A stretch of DNA of 64,000 nucleotides, from contig NW_006768782.1 of assembly GCF_000204055.1 (NCBI RefSeq), positions 776,467 through 840,466 on the forward strand, read 5' to 3'. This document shows, one piece after another, positions 12,148-22,340 of this stretch (positions are counted from its first letter, which is position 1; each line of letters begins with the position of its first letter). The stretch is from Melampsora larici-populina 98AG31. Its lineage: Eukaryota; Basidiomycota; Pucciniomycetes; Pucciniales; Melampsoraceae. Under the pieces are notes generated by a model. It was not told the DNA's origin. It saw only the letters and a list, made by a program, of their open reading frames with translations, and did not search any database. Made by a program: the position numbers and the translations under genes.

Positions 12148-13620
12148 ATGAGATCTCTCCGCGTCTTTGCCCCCTGCGGGCTTCTGATTCTTTGTGGACT
12201 GGTTGACTGGAGCCATTCTTATCCTGCACTCAGTTCGGAAGGTGCAGTGGACTCGATAGCTAGAAACGTAGAGGATGGCAACAAGTATAGTGGGGAAAAT
12301 GCTGCCTTTGCCGACGCACGCAGTGGTCACAAAGCAGCCCCTCCAACAAAAATTGATACATTCGATAAAGGGAGAGTCCAAGATCAGTACGCAGAACTAA
12401 CGGAAAAAACTCGAAACACATCGGAAAATGGCCAAGGTTATGAATCATTAGCCGGTGAGGGTGCAAGAGGAAGTCAAACTGTTAAAAACAGCCAGCCGTC
12501 ACGAAGGGCTCAAAGAGGCAAGGCCCAATTCATTGGCAAAGTCAAAACTTTCTTCACAACTTGGCCGGTCAAATTCTGGGAAAAAATCAAACATTGGTTC
12601 TCAAAGCTCAACTTTTTCAAATCTGATGACCAAAAAGGTATCAACCCGTCCAAAGACAACATCTTCAAGTCTGATGACCGAAAAGGTCCCAGCCCGCCCA
12701 AGGATGACTTATCTAAATACAATGGCCAAAGAGGTTCCAATCCTTCCGACGACAACAACCAGCCTCAAGCCATGCCTGTTGCAAAGCCACAAAATCCTGG
12801 CTCCGGAACCGTTGTAGGTTCCAAGGTTGAAAAACCAGCACAAGCACCACTCGAATCCATGGGAGGATCAAAGGTCAATCCGTCGGAAACAAAGAACCCC
12901 AAGAACCCCAGTAGAAATTCGCGTCAGGCTCCTACTCAACAAGCTCAATCGTACACCAATCCCCAGAAAGGTGCACGAGCAACAGGACCGCAGAAACTGC
13001 CACGCAAGAAATCTGGCCCTTCTGATTCAAGTGCCCTGCCTGAATATTCCAACAATCTGCCATTGGCCATTCACCAACCACATGACACAAGGATGAGCTT
13101 GGTTCAGCCAAACAATCAAGTCGCATCAGGACAAATGCCGTGGGGATTTGGAATAGACTCAGGGGCCGCTCAAATGAGGTTGGCAGAATTGTCCAAATCA
13201 CACCAGGCAATGGGTGAGACAATGGACGCTGCATTCAATCACCTTGCAAGGGCCAACACTGGAAAGGCTAACAAACAAAGTTGGAGGTCAGATGAAGCGA
13301 ATTTAAAAATTACACCGCATGGAAACGATGGTTCTGTAACAGCGCACGCAGAACTCACATCCAACCAGGCGGAATTTGAAGTAGATCCTAAGACCGGAAC
13401 AAAGTCGATGCGACTGAGCAAATCCACTATGCGAAGCTCAACTCAACATGGACCCGGCTCTTTTTTAAATCTACAAGGACCAGGGGGAAGGGGAAATACT
13501 ATGGCAATTCCTTCCCACGCTTTCAATAATCGAGACAATCTCCTCAAAGGAGCTGGAGTTGGACAGCTCACATGGGGTTCAAAGAAACCTGAAAAGGTGT
13601 ATCCTGCACTTCTCAATTAG
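12148..13620 (+). CDS. 490-aa secreted protein with internal repeats
   Basis: Single exon. Signal peptide at residues 1-24 (hydrophobic core GLLILCGLV, cleavage near SHS/YPA). The mature protein is polar and largely disordered in appearance, without cysteines. Residues 128-156 form a Trp/Phe/Lys-rich amphipathic segment (FIGKVKTFFTTWPVKFWEK and following). Residues 157-213 hold three degenerate repeats of about 17-18 residues built on FKSDDQKG.NPSKDN. The rest is Gln/Asn/Pro/Ser-rich, ending in a Gly-rich stretch (GPGGRGNTMAI). No known domain. The aromatic basic segment followed by a Lys/Ser-rich region recalls the protein at 6790-7680, but I do not claim homology. An extracellular role at the host interface is inferred from the leader only. 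Confidence 0.8.
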   Translation: MRSLRVFAPCGLLILCGLVDWSHSYPALSSEGAVDSIARNVEDGNKYSGENAAFADARSGHKAAPPTKIDTFDKGRVQDQYAELTEKTRNTSENGQGYESLAGEGARGSQTVKNSQPSRRAQRGKAQFIGKVKTFFTTWPVKFWEKIKHWFSKLNFFKSDDQKGINPSKDNIFKSDDRKGPSPPKDDLSKYNGQRGSNPSDDNNQPQAMPVAKPQNPGSGTVVGSKVEKPAQAPLESMGGSKVNPSETKNPKNPSRNSRQAPTQQAQSYTNPQKGARATGPQKLPRKKSGPSDSSALPEYSNNLPLAIHQPHDTRMSLVQPNNQVASGQMPWGFGIDSGAAQMRLAELSKSHQAMGETMDAAFNHLARANTGKANKQSWRSDEANLKITPHGNDGSVTAHAELTSNQAEFEVDPKTGTKSMRLSKSTMRSSTQHGPGSFLNLQGPGGRGNTMAIPSHAFNNRDNLLKGAGVGQLTWGSKKPEKVYPALLN

Positions 13621-14467
13621 CTGTGGCTATTGGAGTGTTATATTTGGTGATTGGCAGGGGCCCTTCCTAGGCAATCTCTTCCAAGCCCTCCCAGTACCAC
13701 ATCTATCAGAATGATAGCCCTTGAATCCTTTTACTCTGAAGTTAGATTGTTTGCTTTGAGCTTGTGGTAGATGCCATTCCTTTGTGGGTCTCTGGGAATC
13801 ACCCTTTGTTTTATGAGTCCTCAAGAGCATTTCCCACCACTTTGCTGTCTTTTCCCCGCCTTACACCCACTGGTAGGCTCCTGGCCCCTGGAAATGGGAA
13901 GTCAGAGATTGGTGCCTACACACAGGAGCTTGACCCCTATGTCAGGCATGCATCATCTTCAATTTCTTCCATCAATGCACACTGCATCTTATCATATCAA
14001 ACCTTCAATATACACCCAACTTTATCCTTCCCCTGCTATCTAATGGCCCATTATATAAATTACACACTAAAAATTTGGAGCCTCTTTTATACAGCAGACC
14101 CATAAATGAGCATCACCCCCTTGATTTTCTCTTTTTGTATTTAGGTTAGGCATACCTCTGCTTTTCTGTTTATTGTTGCATTGGCTAAAAAAAACAAAAA
14201 GTTGTCACCTTGGTTTGTGCAAAAACATCCCTTGAGATTGGTCATTAAATCTCAAAATCATACCCTTGGGTACTTTTATAACCAAACCCCTTAATCTTCA
14301 TTTGTTTTCCAAGCAAAAAAAGGTGGCATGAGGACATCTGCCTTGTTTTTTTCCAATTAAACTTTATTAAGCAGATCAAGTGTGTTTTGCAAGGCAATCC
14401 AAGGTTGATACTCCAAGCTGTTGGGTGCACACACCTCCACAGGGAGTCTGGTATGCTGATGGGGAAC
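13621..14467. other. 3' flank of 12148 gene, no gene seen
   Basis: Overlapping short frames occur on both strands around 13760-14105 but none has a leader, intron structure or family match. No clear repeats before the palindromes at 14468. Confidence 0.4.
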
Positions 14468-14558
14468 CGCTGGTCACGGTTCCACCCACCGTGACCAGCG
14501 GTCACAAAGGCGGTTTCCTTCCACCGCATCGTGCGGTGGTGGGAACCGCCTTTGTGAC
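14468..14558. repeat. Two adjacent strong palindromes
   Basis: First: arms of 13 bp (cgctggtcacggt and its complement) at 14468-14480 and 14488-14500 with a 7-nt loop. Second, immediately next to it: outer arms 14501-14515 and 14544-14558 (gtcacaaaggcggtt and complement) enclosing a further palindrome 14521-14539 (ccaccgca-tcg-tgcggtgg). GC-rich against AT-rich surroundings. Probably a foldback or MITE remnant. Confidence 0.75.
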
Positions 14559-14694
14559 TGAAATGTTGAAAACGTCTCAGAAACGTGTCATTTCTAGTTT
14601 GTTTCTGAAACATCTCGAAAACGGTTATCGTGCGGTGCAATTTACCCCCTGGTGTATGGAAGTTCTCGCTATGTACAAGAAGAGAGAGACCCTC

Positions 14695-14764
14695 ATGGTT
14701 TCTCAGGGGACTTTTTTTTTGGTGCAAAACTCAGTTTTATCTGGTTTTTAGTTAAAACCCGGTG
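14695..14764. repeat. 70-bp target-site duplication, left copy
   Basis: Identical over 70 bp to 21349-21418. The two copies flank the LINE, and the right copy directly follows the LINE A-tail. Confidence 0.9.
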
Positions 14765-14934
14765 TGAGGATTCTGTCCCAAACCAAATTTTCGAATTTAG
14801 TCACGTGACCACCTCCGTGACTGCGCAAGCAGTCATCCATCCCATTATCCTAACAATTTTCACTCAAATCGTTCTCTCTTTTTCACTTTTTCTCTCATTT
14901 CCTCTTATCGTTTTCCCCTCTGTCGCGTGCTCAG

Positions 14935-16645
14935 ATGGACAAAGGCCCCCCGGACCCCAACCTCCAGGATGGCTCAACAGTGCGAGACAACGTGTTGAAC
15001 CAGGAAGACGCGATGGACGCGTTAGTTGTGTCAGACCTCACGGGTCAAATGACGGCGACGAAGCCTAAAACATGTCAAGCACCTCCAAAAACCCTTGATA
15101 GGGTTACTCTTGCTTCCCAAGCTCTCCTCGGAGTAGCTTCAAGCACTCCAGCAAACCTGCAGGGCTCAAGGAAGCGCCCTCTCCAAGCCCCCTCGAAGAA
15201 GCCAAGGATATCACTGGGACTCCTTGATTGATTCGGATTGGTCGACTGTTCCCAAGCAGCTCAAGCACTACGACAAAACCGTTAGGAGTCCTGGTCCAGA
15301 GACTGCTGGACATATCTAAAGCAGCTCTGGTTCCCAAGTCGAAACGGGCCAAGGCTGTCAACGTGGATGTTGAATCAGCGGCTGACATCTTGGTCATAGC
15401 TGTACTGATACAGGAACAAGCAAGCATCATGGAGGCACGGCGAGTGGTCTTTGACCCAAGCCACTCAACCGCTCCGGCTCCCACCTCATCCTCATTTGCT
15501 TTGAACGCTCAATTCAAATTTTGAAGCAAGTCGTTATCAGCTAAAGTCGACACACTGGCAGATCAAGTGGCAAAACTGGTGTCTGCTATCAACCCCAATA
15601 GCCACCAATGCCCACAACAACAAAAAACAGCCCAGCCAGCAGGCTCATATGCCCTCGCTGCCTCAAAACACGCGCCAAAGAACACTCAGGCGCCTAATCA
15701 GAACACACAGAGCCATCGTGCTCAACCTAAACAAAGCACCCGCCCAAGATTGGAGGCGTCCCTCACTTTGGTCCAACAGAACCCAAAATATATCTTGGGT
15801 GCTGGTAAAACCATCCCAGAGCTTATTAAAAGCCTCAATGCAGTTCTCAAGGAGAACAATATTAGGGTGTCCAAGGATGACAAGTCCCCAATAATCGTAC
15901 GCAACATTCATCAACACCCGTCCAATGACATGGTAGTCTACTTAGAGTTGCAGAAGCAAGTCTAGGCGCTCCAAAGCCAGGAAGCAATCTGGCTCCCAAA
16001 GGTCTCACCGAACCTTGCTCTCAAGCAGGACATTCACTCTGTGATTGTTCACGGTATTCCAACCACCTTCAACCCAACCCGTCCAGAAGATATTGACCTT
16101 CTGAAGACGTGCAACGGTGACTTACTTGATAACGCCCTCTTCGTGAGGTGGTTAAAGAAAGATACGGCTGAAGACTCAGCAAAACAACATTTGTCCCTGC
16201 TGATTGGCTTCAAGACACTCAGTGAAGCCACCCTTGCAGCACACACAAAGGTGTGGCAAGGGCGGGGTCAACACCGAACAGAAATCAGTGGGCCCCTCCT
16301 ACTCGATGTTTTATTTGCTTAGGTGTAGGGCACACAGCGGCCGCATGTAAAATAGCTCCCATGTGTCCCTATTGTTCAGGAGACCATCACATGCACAACT
16401 GTCCTGTTAAAGGAACCTCTGCAATGAAATGCATTGCTTGTGCACGTGGTAAACTGAAAGCTGATCCATGCGCCAACCTCCCGCGCCTGTTCAAAGAAGA
16501 TCATGCTGATTTTCTACATCACCCGTTTTCCCCAACATGCCCAGTGAGAATTGTGAGTCAGTTCCCACCACATAACCCCAGCTTGTCACCGTATATACAA
16601 GTGACTGCCCAAGGAAGCTCATCTCACTCTCAAACTCAATGTTAG
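14935..16645 (+). pseudogene. LINE ORF1 (gag-like, CCHC zinc knuckles)
   Basis: RNA-binding ORF1 protein of the LINE. It starts with the ATG at 14935 and is broken by stops at 15229, 15523 and 15963 and by frame changes (around 15230 and 16250). The C-terminal part, in the frame open from 16253, carries CFICLGVGHTAAAC (a CX2CX4HX4C knuckle) and CPYCSGDHHMHNC (CX2CX4HX3C), then a further Cys pair. It overlaps the start of ORF2 by a few bases. The N-terminal part is Pro/Lys-rich. Confidence 0.85.
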
Positions 16646-19600
16646 AGCAACAGATGAAGGATAAACTCAAAATTGACAACTCAGCGGGCATTCTTCAACT
16701 GAATTGCAAGCACTCTAGACACGTCACTCATTCACTTTTCAATTCAAATTTAACTTCCCTCTTTTCTATTCTTTCCATTCAAGAACCCTACATTAACCCA
16801 ATAGATAACTTACTGCTCAACATGACTAATTGGTCACTCGTCTGCCCAACTCCAAGATCTCTTAAGGAGGATGACAGACCTTGGGCCTGCCTTTATGTTA
16901 GGCAATACCTGAGCCCCATCATCAACCCCATATTTTCGCCCTCACGAAACCTGGCGGCAAGTACAATCACTCTGGGTGGTTACACCGTACTGGTAGCCAG
17001 TGTTTACAACCCCCAAAAGACCCTGGACGGCTTTGAAGCTTTTGTTGAGATTCTTCAGAACGCCCCCCCAGACACCCAACTCCTCCCAATCATATGCACA
17101 ACTGACGCTAATCTTCACTCCCCGCTATGGAACCCAAGCCACAGCAAACTTGATGATAAAGACGCTGAAAAACTGATAGAGATGCTTACCAACTGGGGTC
17201 TCAGCCTCAGATCTCCAAAAGGCATCCCAACCTTTGGCGTTTGATCCATGAACACCGAAGGAGCCTCCATTGACCAGGTCTGGGTCAATGAGGATTTCGA
17301 TGATGCAACAATTATGTGCTTCATTGATGAGCATGATATCACCAACCACCACTCCGATCACCAGGCACTAATCACCATCTTCTCCACGAAGCTAGGCAAT
17401 GTGCTCCTCTCCAAATCACAATCTTGTGAGAAGACTTAAAACCGACCTAGCCTCCTCACTCCCACAACTACGACCATTAGTCACGTGTGACGAAATTGAA
17501 GCTTTTGACAATTCACTACGTATGACCATCATTGACACACTAAACAAGAACTTGCCCAAGAAAGCAGTCTTTGGTAAGCACAAAGCTTGGTGGAAGCCTG
17601 AAATCTTAGATCCACGCCGTAAGGAGGCATCCAGACTCAGACGCCTGGCAAAAAAGTATTGAACCGAAGAATCCCATCACGCCTACAAAAAAGCCCGCAA
17701 CGCTTTCAATCACGCCATCGACAAGGCCAAAGAAAACTCCTGGAGGTGTTTTCTCTCAGAAGTTGATCATACTAACCTCTTCCAAGCTAAACACATCGCG
17801 TCTGGACGCAAAGCCTCCTCATTGGTAAGCACCATCATCACGGATGATGGCAAGACCTGCTCAACCAACAAGGAGAAAGCTGCAGCGCTTTTCTCAGCCA
17901 CCTGTGTGGCCACCACGCCGTGCCAACTGGACAACACAAGTCACCTAGAGTTTCCACTAGCGGACGCGGACCAACCAATCGAGACAACTACCCCATCACT
18001 CCTATCAATAATCACCCATGAAAACCTAGCGTCCGTAGTCAATGACAGTCCCCCCAAGAAGGCTCCCGGTGGTGACGGGATCCAAAATTGGGTCTGGAGG
18101 CTTGTATGGGACATGGTGAAATCTCACGTTAAGTTCCTCTTTCAATGCATCACTATTACTGGCATCATTCCCCAGGCCTGGAAGACAGTAGTTACAGTGA
18201 TGATTCCAAAACCAGGTAAACCAGATTACACCCAGGCTTCATCCTATCGACCAATAGCGCTCCTTGTGACACTAAGCAAGATCTATGAGAAATTACTCAC
18301 TGTACACCTATTGGGATATGACAAAAAACTCAAAATGCTCCACGAAGGCCACTACGGAGGATGGCCCAAAAGGTCCAGCCAGGAAGCCCTGGTCCATCTG
18401 ATCTCTTGGATCAAGATGGAATGGTCCAAAGGGAAAGTTGTGGGCGCTCTGTTTGCAGATGTCAAGTCAGCTTTTCCGTTGGTGCATGATCCGCGACTGC
18501 TTGACACTCTCAAGAAGAAAGGAGTCAACACACAAACGCTCAACATTATCCATGACTTCCCAACTGCACGCTCGACAGTCCTTACCTTCAATGGGTTTGA
18601 ATCTCAACCTTTTTCCCTGAACCACGGTCTGCCCCAGGGCTCACTGCTCTCACCCCTTCTATACCTAATGTACAACTCTTCGCTGCTAGAGATTACTGAC
18701 AAAACTCTCACAGCGACGGCCTTGGGATTCATCAACGATGTGGTGCTACTGTTGTCAGCAAGAGACACACACCAGCTTGGATCCCAAATGCGCACCCTCT
18801 CATACAGACAGCAACAATGGGCCAAGGACCACGGTGCTATCTTCAACACAAAGAAGACCTTTTGGGTCCTTTTCAGCCTTCAGAACCACGAGATCACCCC
18901 TACAATCGACTTCGTGGACAGGAGGCACATCACGCCCTCGTCTTCAGCCAAATGGCTCGGGGTAGGGATCAATGATAAGCAAATTTTCAAGCAACAACGC
19001 CTTGACCTAATAGCAAAAGGACGACAGCGCGCAGGATTCCTCGCAGGATTATCAAAAACGGGATGGGGCATCCCCCCAAAACTCATCAAGACTCTCATGA
19101 CAACTACCATCCATGCGGCAACTGATTATTGCACGATGGCCTGGCTGCCTATGGAACCCTTGGTGTTCTTTGTAGAACAACTCACAGTGATTGACAATGT
19201 ACGTGCTCGGGCCACCTTAGGAGCCCTGAACACAACCCCAGTCACCTTCCTTTGTCATGACCTCAATCTCACACCCCCAAAAGCTTGACTTCAGAGCAAG
19301 GCATTTAACTTTATGGCACAATCATTAGCTAAATCCACAACACACCCCTTCTTTCAACTTGTTCAACAGGCCCAGCACTTGAGCCCAAATGCCACAAGAA
19401 CCCCTTCCACCTCTTCTTCCAGCACTCCCTTCACAAAAAGTTTGAAGACTTTGTAGTCCAACTACCGGTTGACCCTGCGTCAACTCTCATCAAGCCCCAA
19501 AACTACTTGACAGTCATTCAGGAAAACAAAGATGCCGCAAAAACAAACACCCTCCAACTCAAACCGTCCGCCCAGCACTTGCTGATCTTTTTGGACGGCT

Positions 19601-20508
19601 CAAGAATCCCCAAAAAGACCACTGCCGCGGCGGCGTGGTGCGCTAACAACAAACTTTCCAAATCTGAACAATTAAGCCCAGCTCAATCCCACGGCATATA
19701 CCAAGCAGAATACCGTGGGGTCCAACTTGGTCTTACCATGGCTCTTGAACAAGCAAACTCAAACACTCGTCGAACCACCATCGTTCTTGACAACCAGGGT
19801 GTGGTGAAAGACTTACAGTCCACCTTGTCTTCAATCTCATCTCTCAACAACCACCATTGGACATTCAAGCTCCTCAGGTGCTTGCACCAAGGCTTCCCAC
19901 AAATGCATGTCACAATACATTGGTGCCCTGGGCACAAGGGTATTCCGGGTAACGAGGCAGCGGATAAGATAGCTAACTCATTAGCCAAAAGATCACTCCC
20001 AGAGAATTTTAGTAACACTCCCAATACAGCATCCTTCATCTCAGCTATAAAAGAGTGGAGAACCAAACAGACCAAATTCTTTGACAAGAAAGAAATAACA
20101 CAACTGGGACACCGACCCCAACCAAAAAGGCACTTCGACAGACTCTCCAAACTCCTGAAGCATGAAGTCGCCACCATCACACAACTCAGATCAGCCACAT
20201 ACCCCTTAAGTCGTATCTAAACCGTTTCATCCAAGCTACTGACCCTCTATGTGATTGCCAGGAGGGCATAGAAAATACAGAACACTTTCTTTTTATATGT
20301 CAAAACCACGTACACCACCGTAACACGCTTGAACACTCACTTCACAAATTTGCCGCCAAACTGGACAAACGTGTCCTCTCAAACCCCAAATGTTTTCAGC
20401 TCATTGCCAATTATTGCAACTCCACCTGGAGATTTGCCATCCGGTGGACCTGGGCGAAAGCCACGGGCCAGCCTCTCCTGTCGGATAGACGTGAACCATC
20501 AGAGTAAA
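16639..20508 (+). pseudogene. LINE ORF2 (endonuclease-RT-RNase H)
   Basis: Endonuclease from 16639: LQLNC, SIQEPY, TTDANLHSP and SDHQAL (about 17356) are all visible. Reverse transcriptase about 17822-19288: SSYRPIALL, ADVKSAF, HGLPQGSLLSPLLY, but the catalytic box reads GFINDVVLL instead of FxDD. RNase H about 19507-20220: FLDGS, AEYRG, VLDNQG and GNEAADKIA give all four acidic residues. C-terminal CDCQ...EHFLFIC Cys/His motif about 20259-20310. In-frame TGA at 17242, 17660 and 19286; frame changes near 17400-17440, 19400-19500 and 20210. Inactive copy. Confidence 0.9.
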
Positions 20509-20551
20509 ACTTTTCTTTTATTCTACTCCATACTTCATCGCCCTGCATACA

Positions 20552-21184
20552 GTTGTCTCTGCAATAACCCATACCAATGGATTCATGGGTTATCTCGGGG
20601 ATTATTTTAAAAAAAGGGAGACACACTTTTGGAAGGTAGGCTGGGCTAGTGTTTTTGAGCGTGCTGCACTAAACGCTTGCAGAGCTTGACGGAGAGTCCT
20701 CCCACAAGCTTTTGCTTCCTCAGAATCTTTGTGCCTGAGGAAGTTTTTGACAACATCTGCGGACTTGAGTAGATCTGAGTATGCTGGCTGAGCAGGTACC
20801 TCTACTTCAGAGTGCTCCGGAGCAGAGATATCTGTGTTGTGGTCGTGTTGGTTGATTGCTTGGAAAATTTCTCCCGAGGGAATTGATGACACTGTGATGA
20901 TTTTTGTTGAACTTGTAGTGATTTTTGTGAACTCAATGGAGTCAAATGGCTTTGAGGAGCTTTGTAGACACATCTAAAGTGTCTCCTACCCAGTGTTTGA
21001 AATTTTCCTGTAGGAAACTATGGGTTTTCAACTCTGGTTTTTGAAAAAAAAGTATGGGTTAAGGGAATTGGTAGAGTTATGGGTTTTTGACCCAGTTTCC
21101 CGCACATAAAAAATATGGAGGCAAAAAGCCATGGGTTAGGCTAGAGTATGGGTTACTGGGTGTATGGGTTATTTCAGAGACAAC
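20552..21184. mobile_element. 633-bp TIR element inside LINE 3' region
   Basis: Inverted ends of 23 bp with one mismatch: GTTGTCTCTGCAATAACC... at 20552-20574 and its complement at 21162-21184. The right end carries several copies of the subterminal motif atgggtt (about 21028-21170), with the complementary form near the left end. No convincing target duplication. Probably a non-autonomous DNA transposon. Confidence 0.7.
20602..20973 (-). CDS. Unrecognised 123-aa ORF within the TIR element
   Basis: Open frame on the minus strand filling over half of the TIR element. Composition is polar (Ser, Thr, Ala, Lys); it includes a helical-looking segment around SADVVKNFLRHKDSEEAKA. No similarity that I recognise. 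It may be a relic of the parent transposon gene or chance. Confidence 0.3.
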   Translation of the reverse strand: MCLQSSSKPFDSIEFTKITTSSTKIITVSSIPSGEIFQAINQHDHNTDISAPEHSEVEVPAQPAYSDLLKSADVVKNFLRHKDSEEAKACGRTLRQALQAFSAARSKTLAQPTFQKCVSLFLK

Positions 21185-21348
21185 AGTACACAACCATACC
21201 ACAATTAAAAAACATGTAAACTAGATGAAACAGCCAACAGCATACCTTTCCCCTGACACAGCCAGAGGGGTTTTACAGGTGCTGGACATAAGTAGAAGTG
21301 TTTGATAGCCTAGCGGCTAAAGAAATACTTAAAACAATGCAAAAAAAA

Positions 21349-21418
21349 ATGGTTTCTCAGGGGACTTTTTTTTTGGTGCAAAACTCAGTTTTATCTGGTT
21401 TTTAGTTAAAACCCGGTG
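21349..21418. repeat. 70-bp target-site duplication, right copy
   Basis: Perfect copy of 14695-14764; see the left copy. It directly follows the A-run of the LINE. Confidence 0.9.
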
Positions 21419-21548
21419 CGACACATTTTGTCTAAAAGTGCCGATAATTATTTTAGTAGCTGTACTTGGGGTACGCGGCTATGGAGGAATGAAAAAGTTC
21501 CCAGCCAAACTTTTCCGGCTCACACGCCAAATTTCGTCTATAAGGTTC

Positions 21549-21763
21549 CCTCTCTCGACTACTCGTTCGTCCGAGAGGGACTATGTTAAGTTCTGTTAAG
21601 TTAGAGTGAGTCAAGGTCACATTCGAGGGATGTGACAGTCAGTCACTCGATTTCTACGTGTGTAAGTACCATGTACATTGTATGTACTAGTCTATTCGGA
21701 AAAGATCCGACACATTAGTCGGGGCTGGCGCAGTAAATGTGTCGTATCTTTTCCGAATAGACT
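21549..21763. repeat. Hairpins downstream of the LINE
   Basis: A short stem (ccctctc/gagaggg) lies at about 21549-21577. A longer one pairs 21689-21716 with 21735-21763: both arms contain agtctattcggaaaagat or its complement followed by cgacacatt, with one mismatch and a loop of about 18 nt. Likely a small foldback element. The rest of 21419-22186 shows no gene. Confidence 0.65.
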
Positions 21764-22186
21764 TGTACATCGTGACTATCGTGACTCAGATCATGTTTCC
21801 CGTGACCGATCATGTCTCTCCTCCTATGTGACATAATCTCCTCCCCCCGATGTAGCCCTGTGTAGCTGGCAGGGAACATAGAACTTCTGCCAACCTATTC
21901 AAAACGTCGCTTGCTTTCAATGATTGTCATGAAGACCTATGAAGACTAATTGGTTGTGTTTATTGGTTAGCCTTCTTTTTTGGAAGTTGGCGCAATCAAA
22001 AATTTTGACATCATGCGTTTCTTCATCAAATTTATGCTCACTCAGGCCTCAATAAAAATTCCTCGTCGACTCTCTTCACGCTGGAACAGGCTTAGCCTCC
22101 ATTGAAAAATTGATTCATACAATACAACTTTGAAATCAAGATATCTTTGCTCTTTCATCTTGTGGACTCTTGGACTTTTGGACGTC

Positions 22187-22340
22187 ATGCATTTTTTCAT
22201 ATCCTTTGTCTTGGTGGCCGCAATTACAGGTAATGACTTTGCATCTATGCCCCTTCGCAGATCTTCTCTGATCGTGAATTATGGCTTTCTGTGTTTCTCA
22301 TTTTATAGCCATTGCTTCCGGGTCCCCACTCCCAACGTAG
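22187..22340 (+). pseudogene. Possible broken small secreted protein
   Basis: An ATG at 22187 begins MHFFISFVLVAAIT. Splicing a GT-AG intron at 22230-22308 continues it as AIASGSPLPT, a textbook signal peptide with cleavage site, but the next codon is TAG (22338). What follows in frame is short and meets more stops. It may be a decayed secreted-protein gene, or a misread exon. Low confidence. Confidence 0.28.

Larger units (their letters stand above)
14765..21348 (+). mobile_element. Non-LTR retrotransposon (LINE, Tad1-like), decayed
   Basis: About 6.6 kb. Order: CT-rich 5' leader, ORF1 with zinc knuckles, ORF2 with apurinic-type endonuclease, reverse transcriptase, RNase H and a C-terminal Cys/His motif, then a 3' region ending in aatgcaaaaaaaaa. 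ORF1 plus endonuclease-RT-RNase H is the layout of fungal Tad1-clade elements. A separate TIR element sits in the 3' region (20552-21184). Both ORFs carry stops and frameshifts, so this copy is inactive. The insertion site is defined by the 70-bp direct repeats. Confidence 0.92.

Noticed and set aside
15663..20198. Minus-strand frames within the LINE (for example 19683-20198)
   Set aside because: They are shadows of the plus-strand RNase H and other ORF2 domains.
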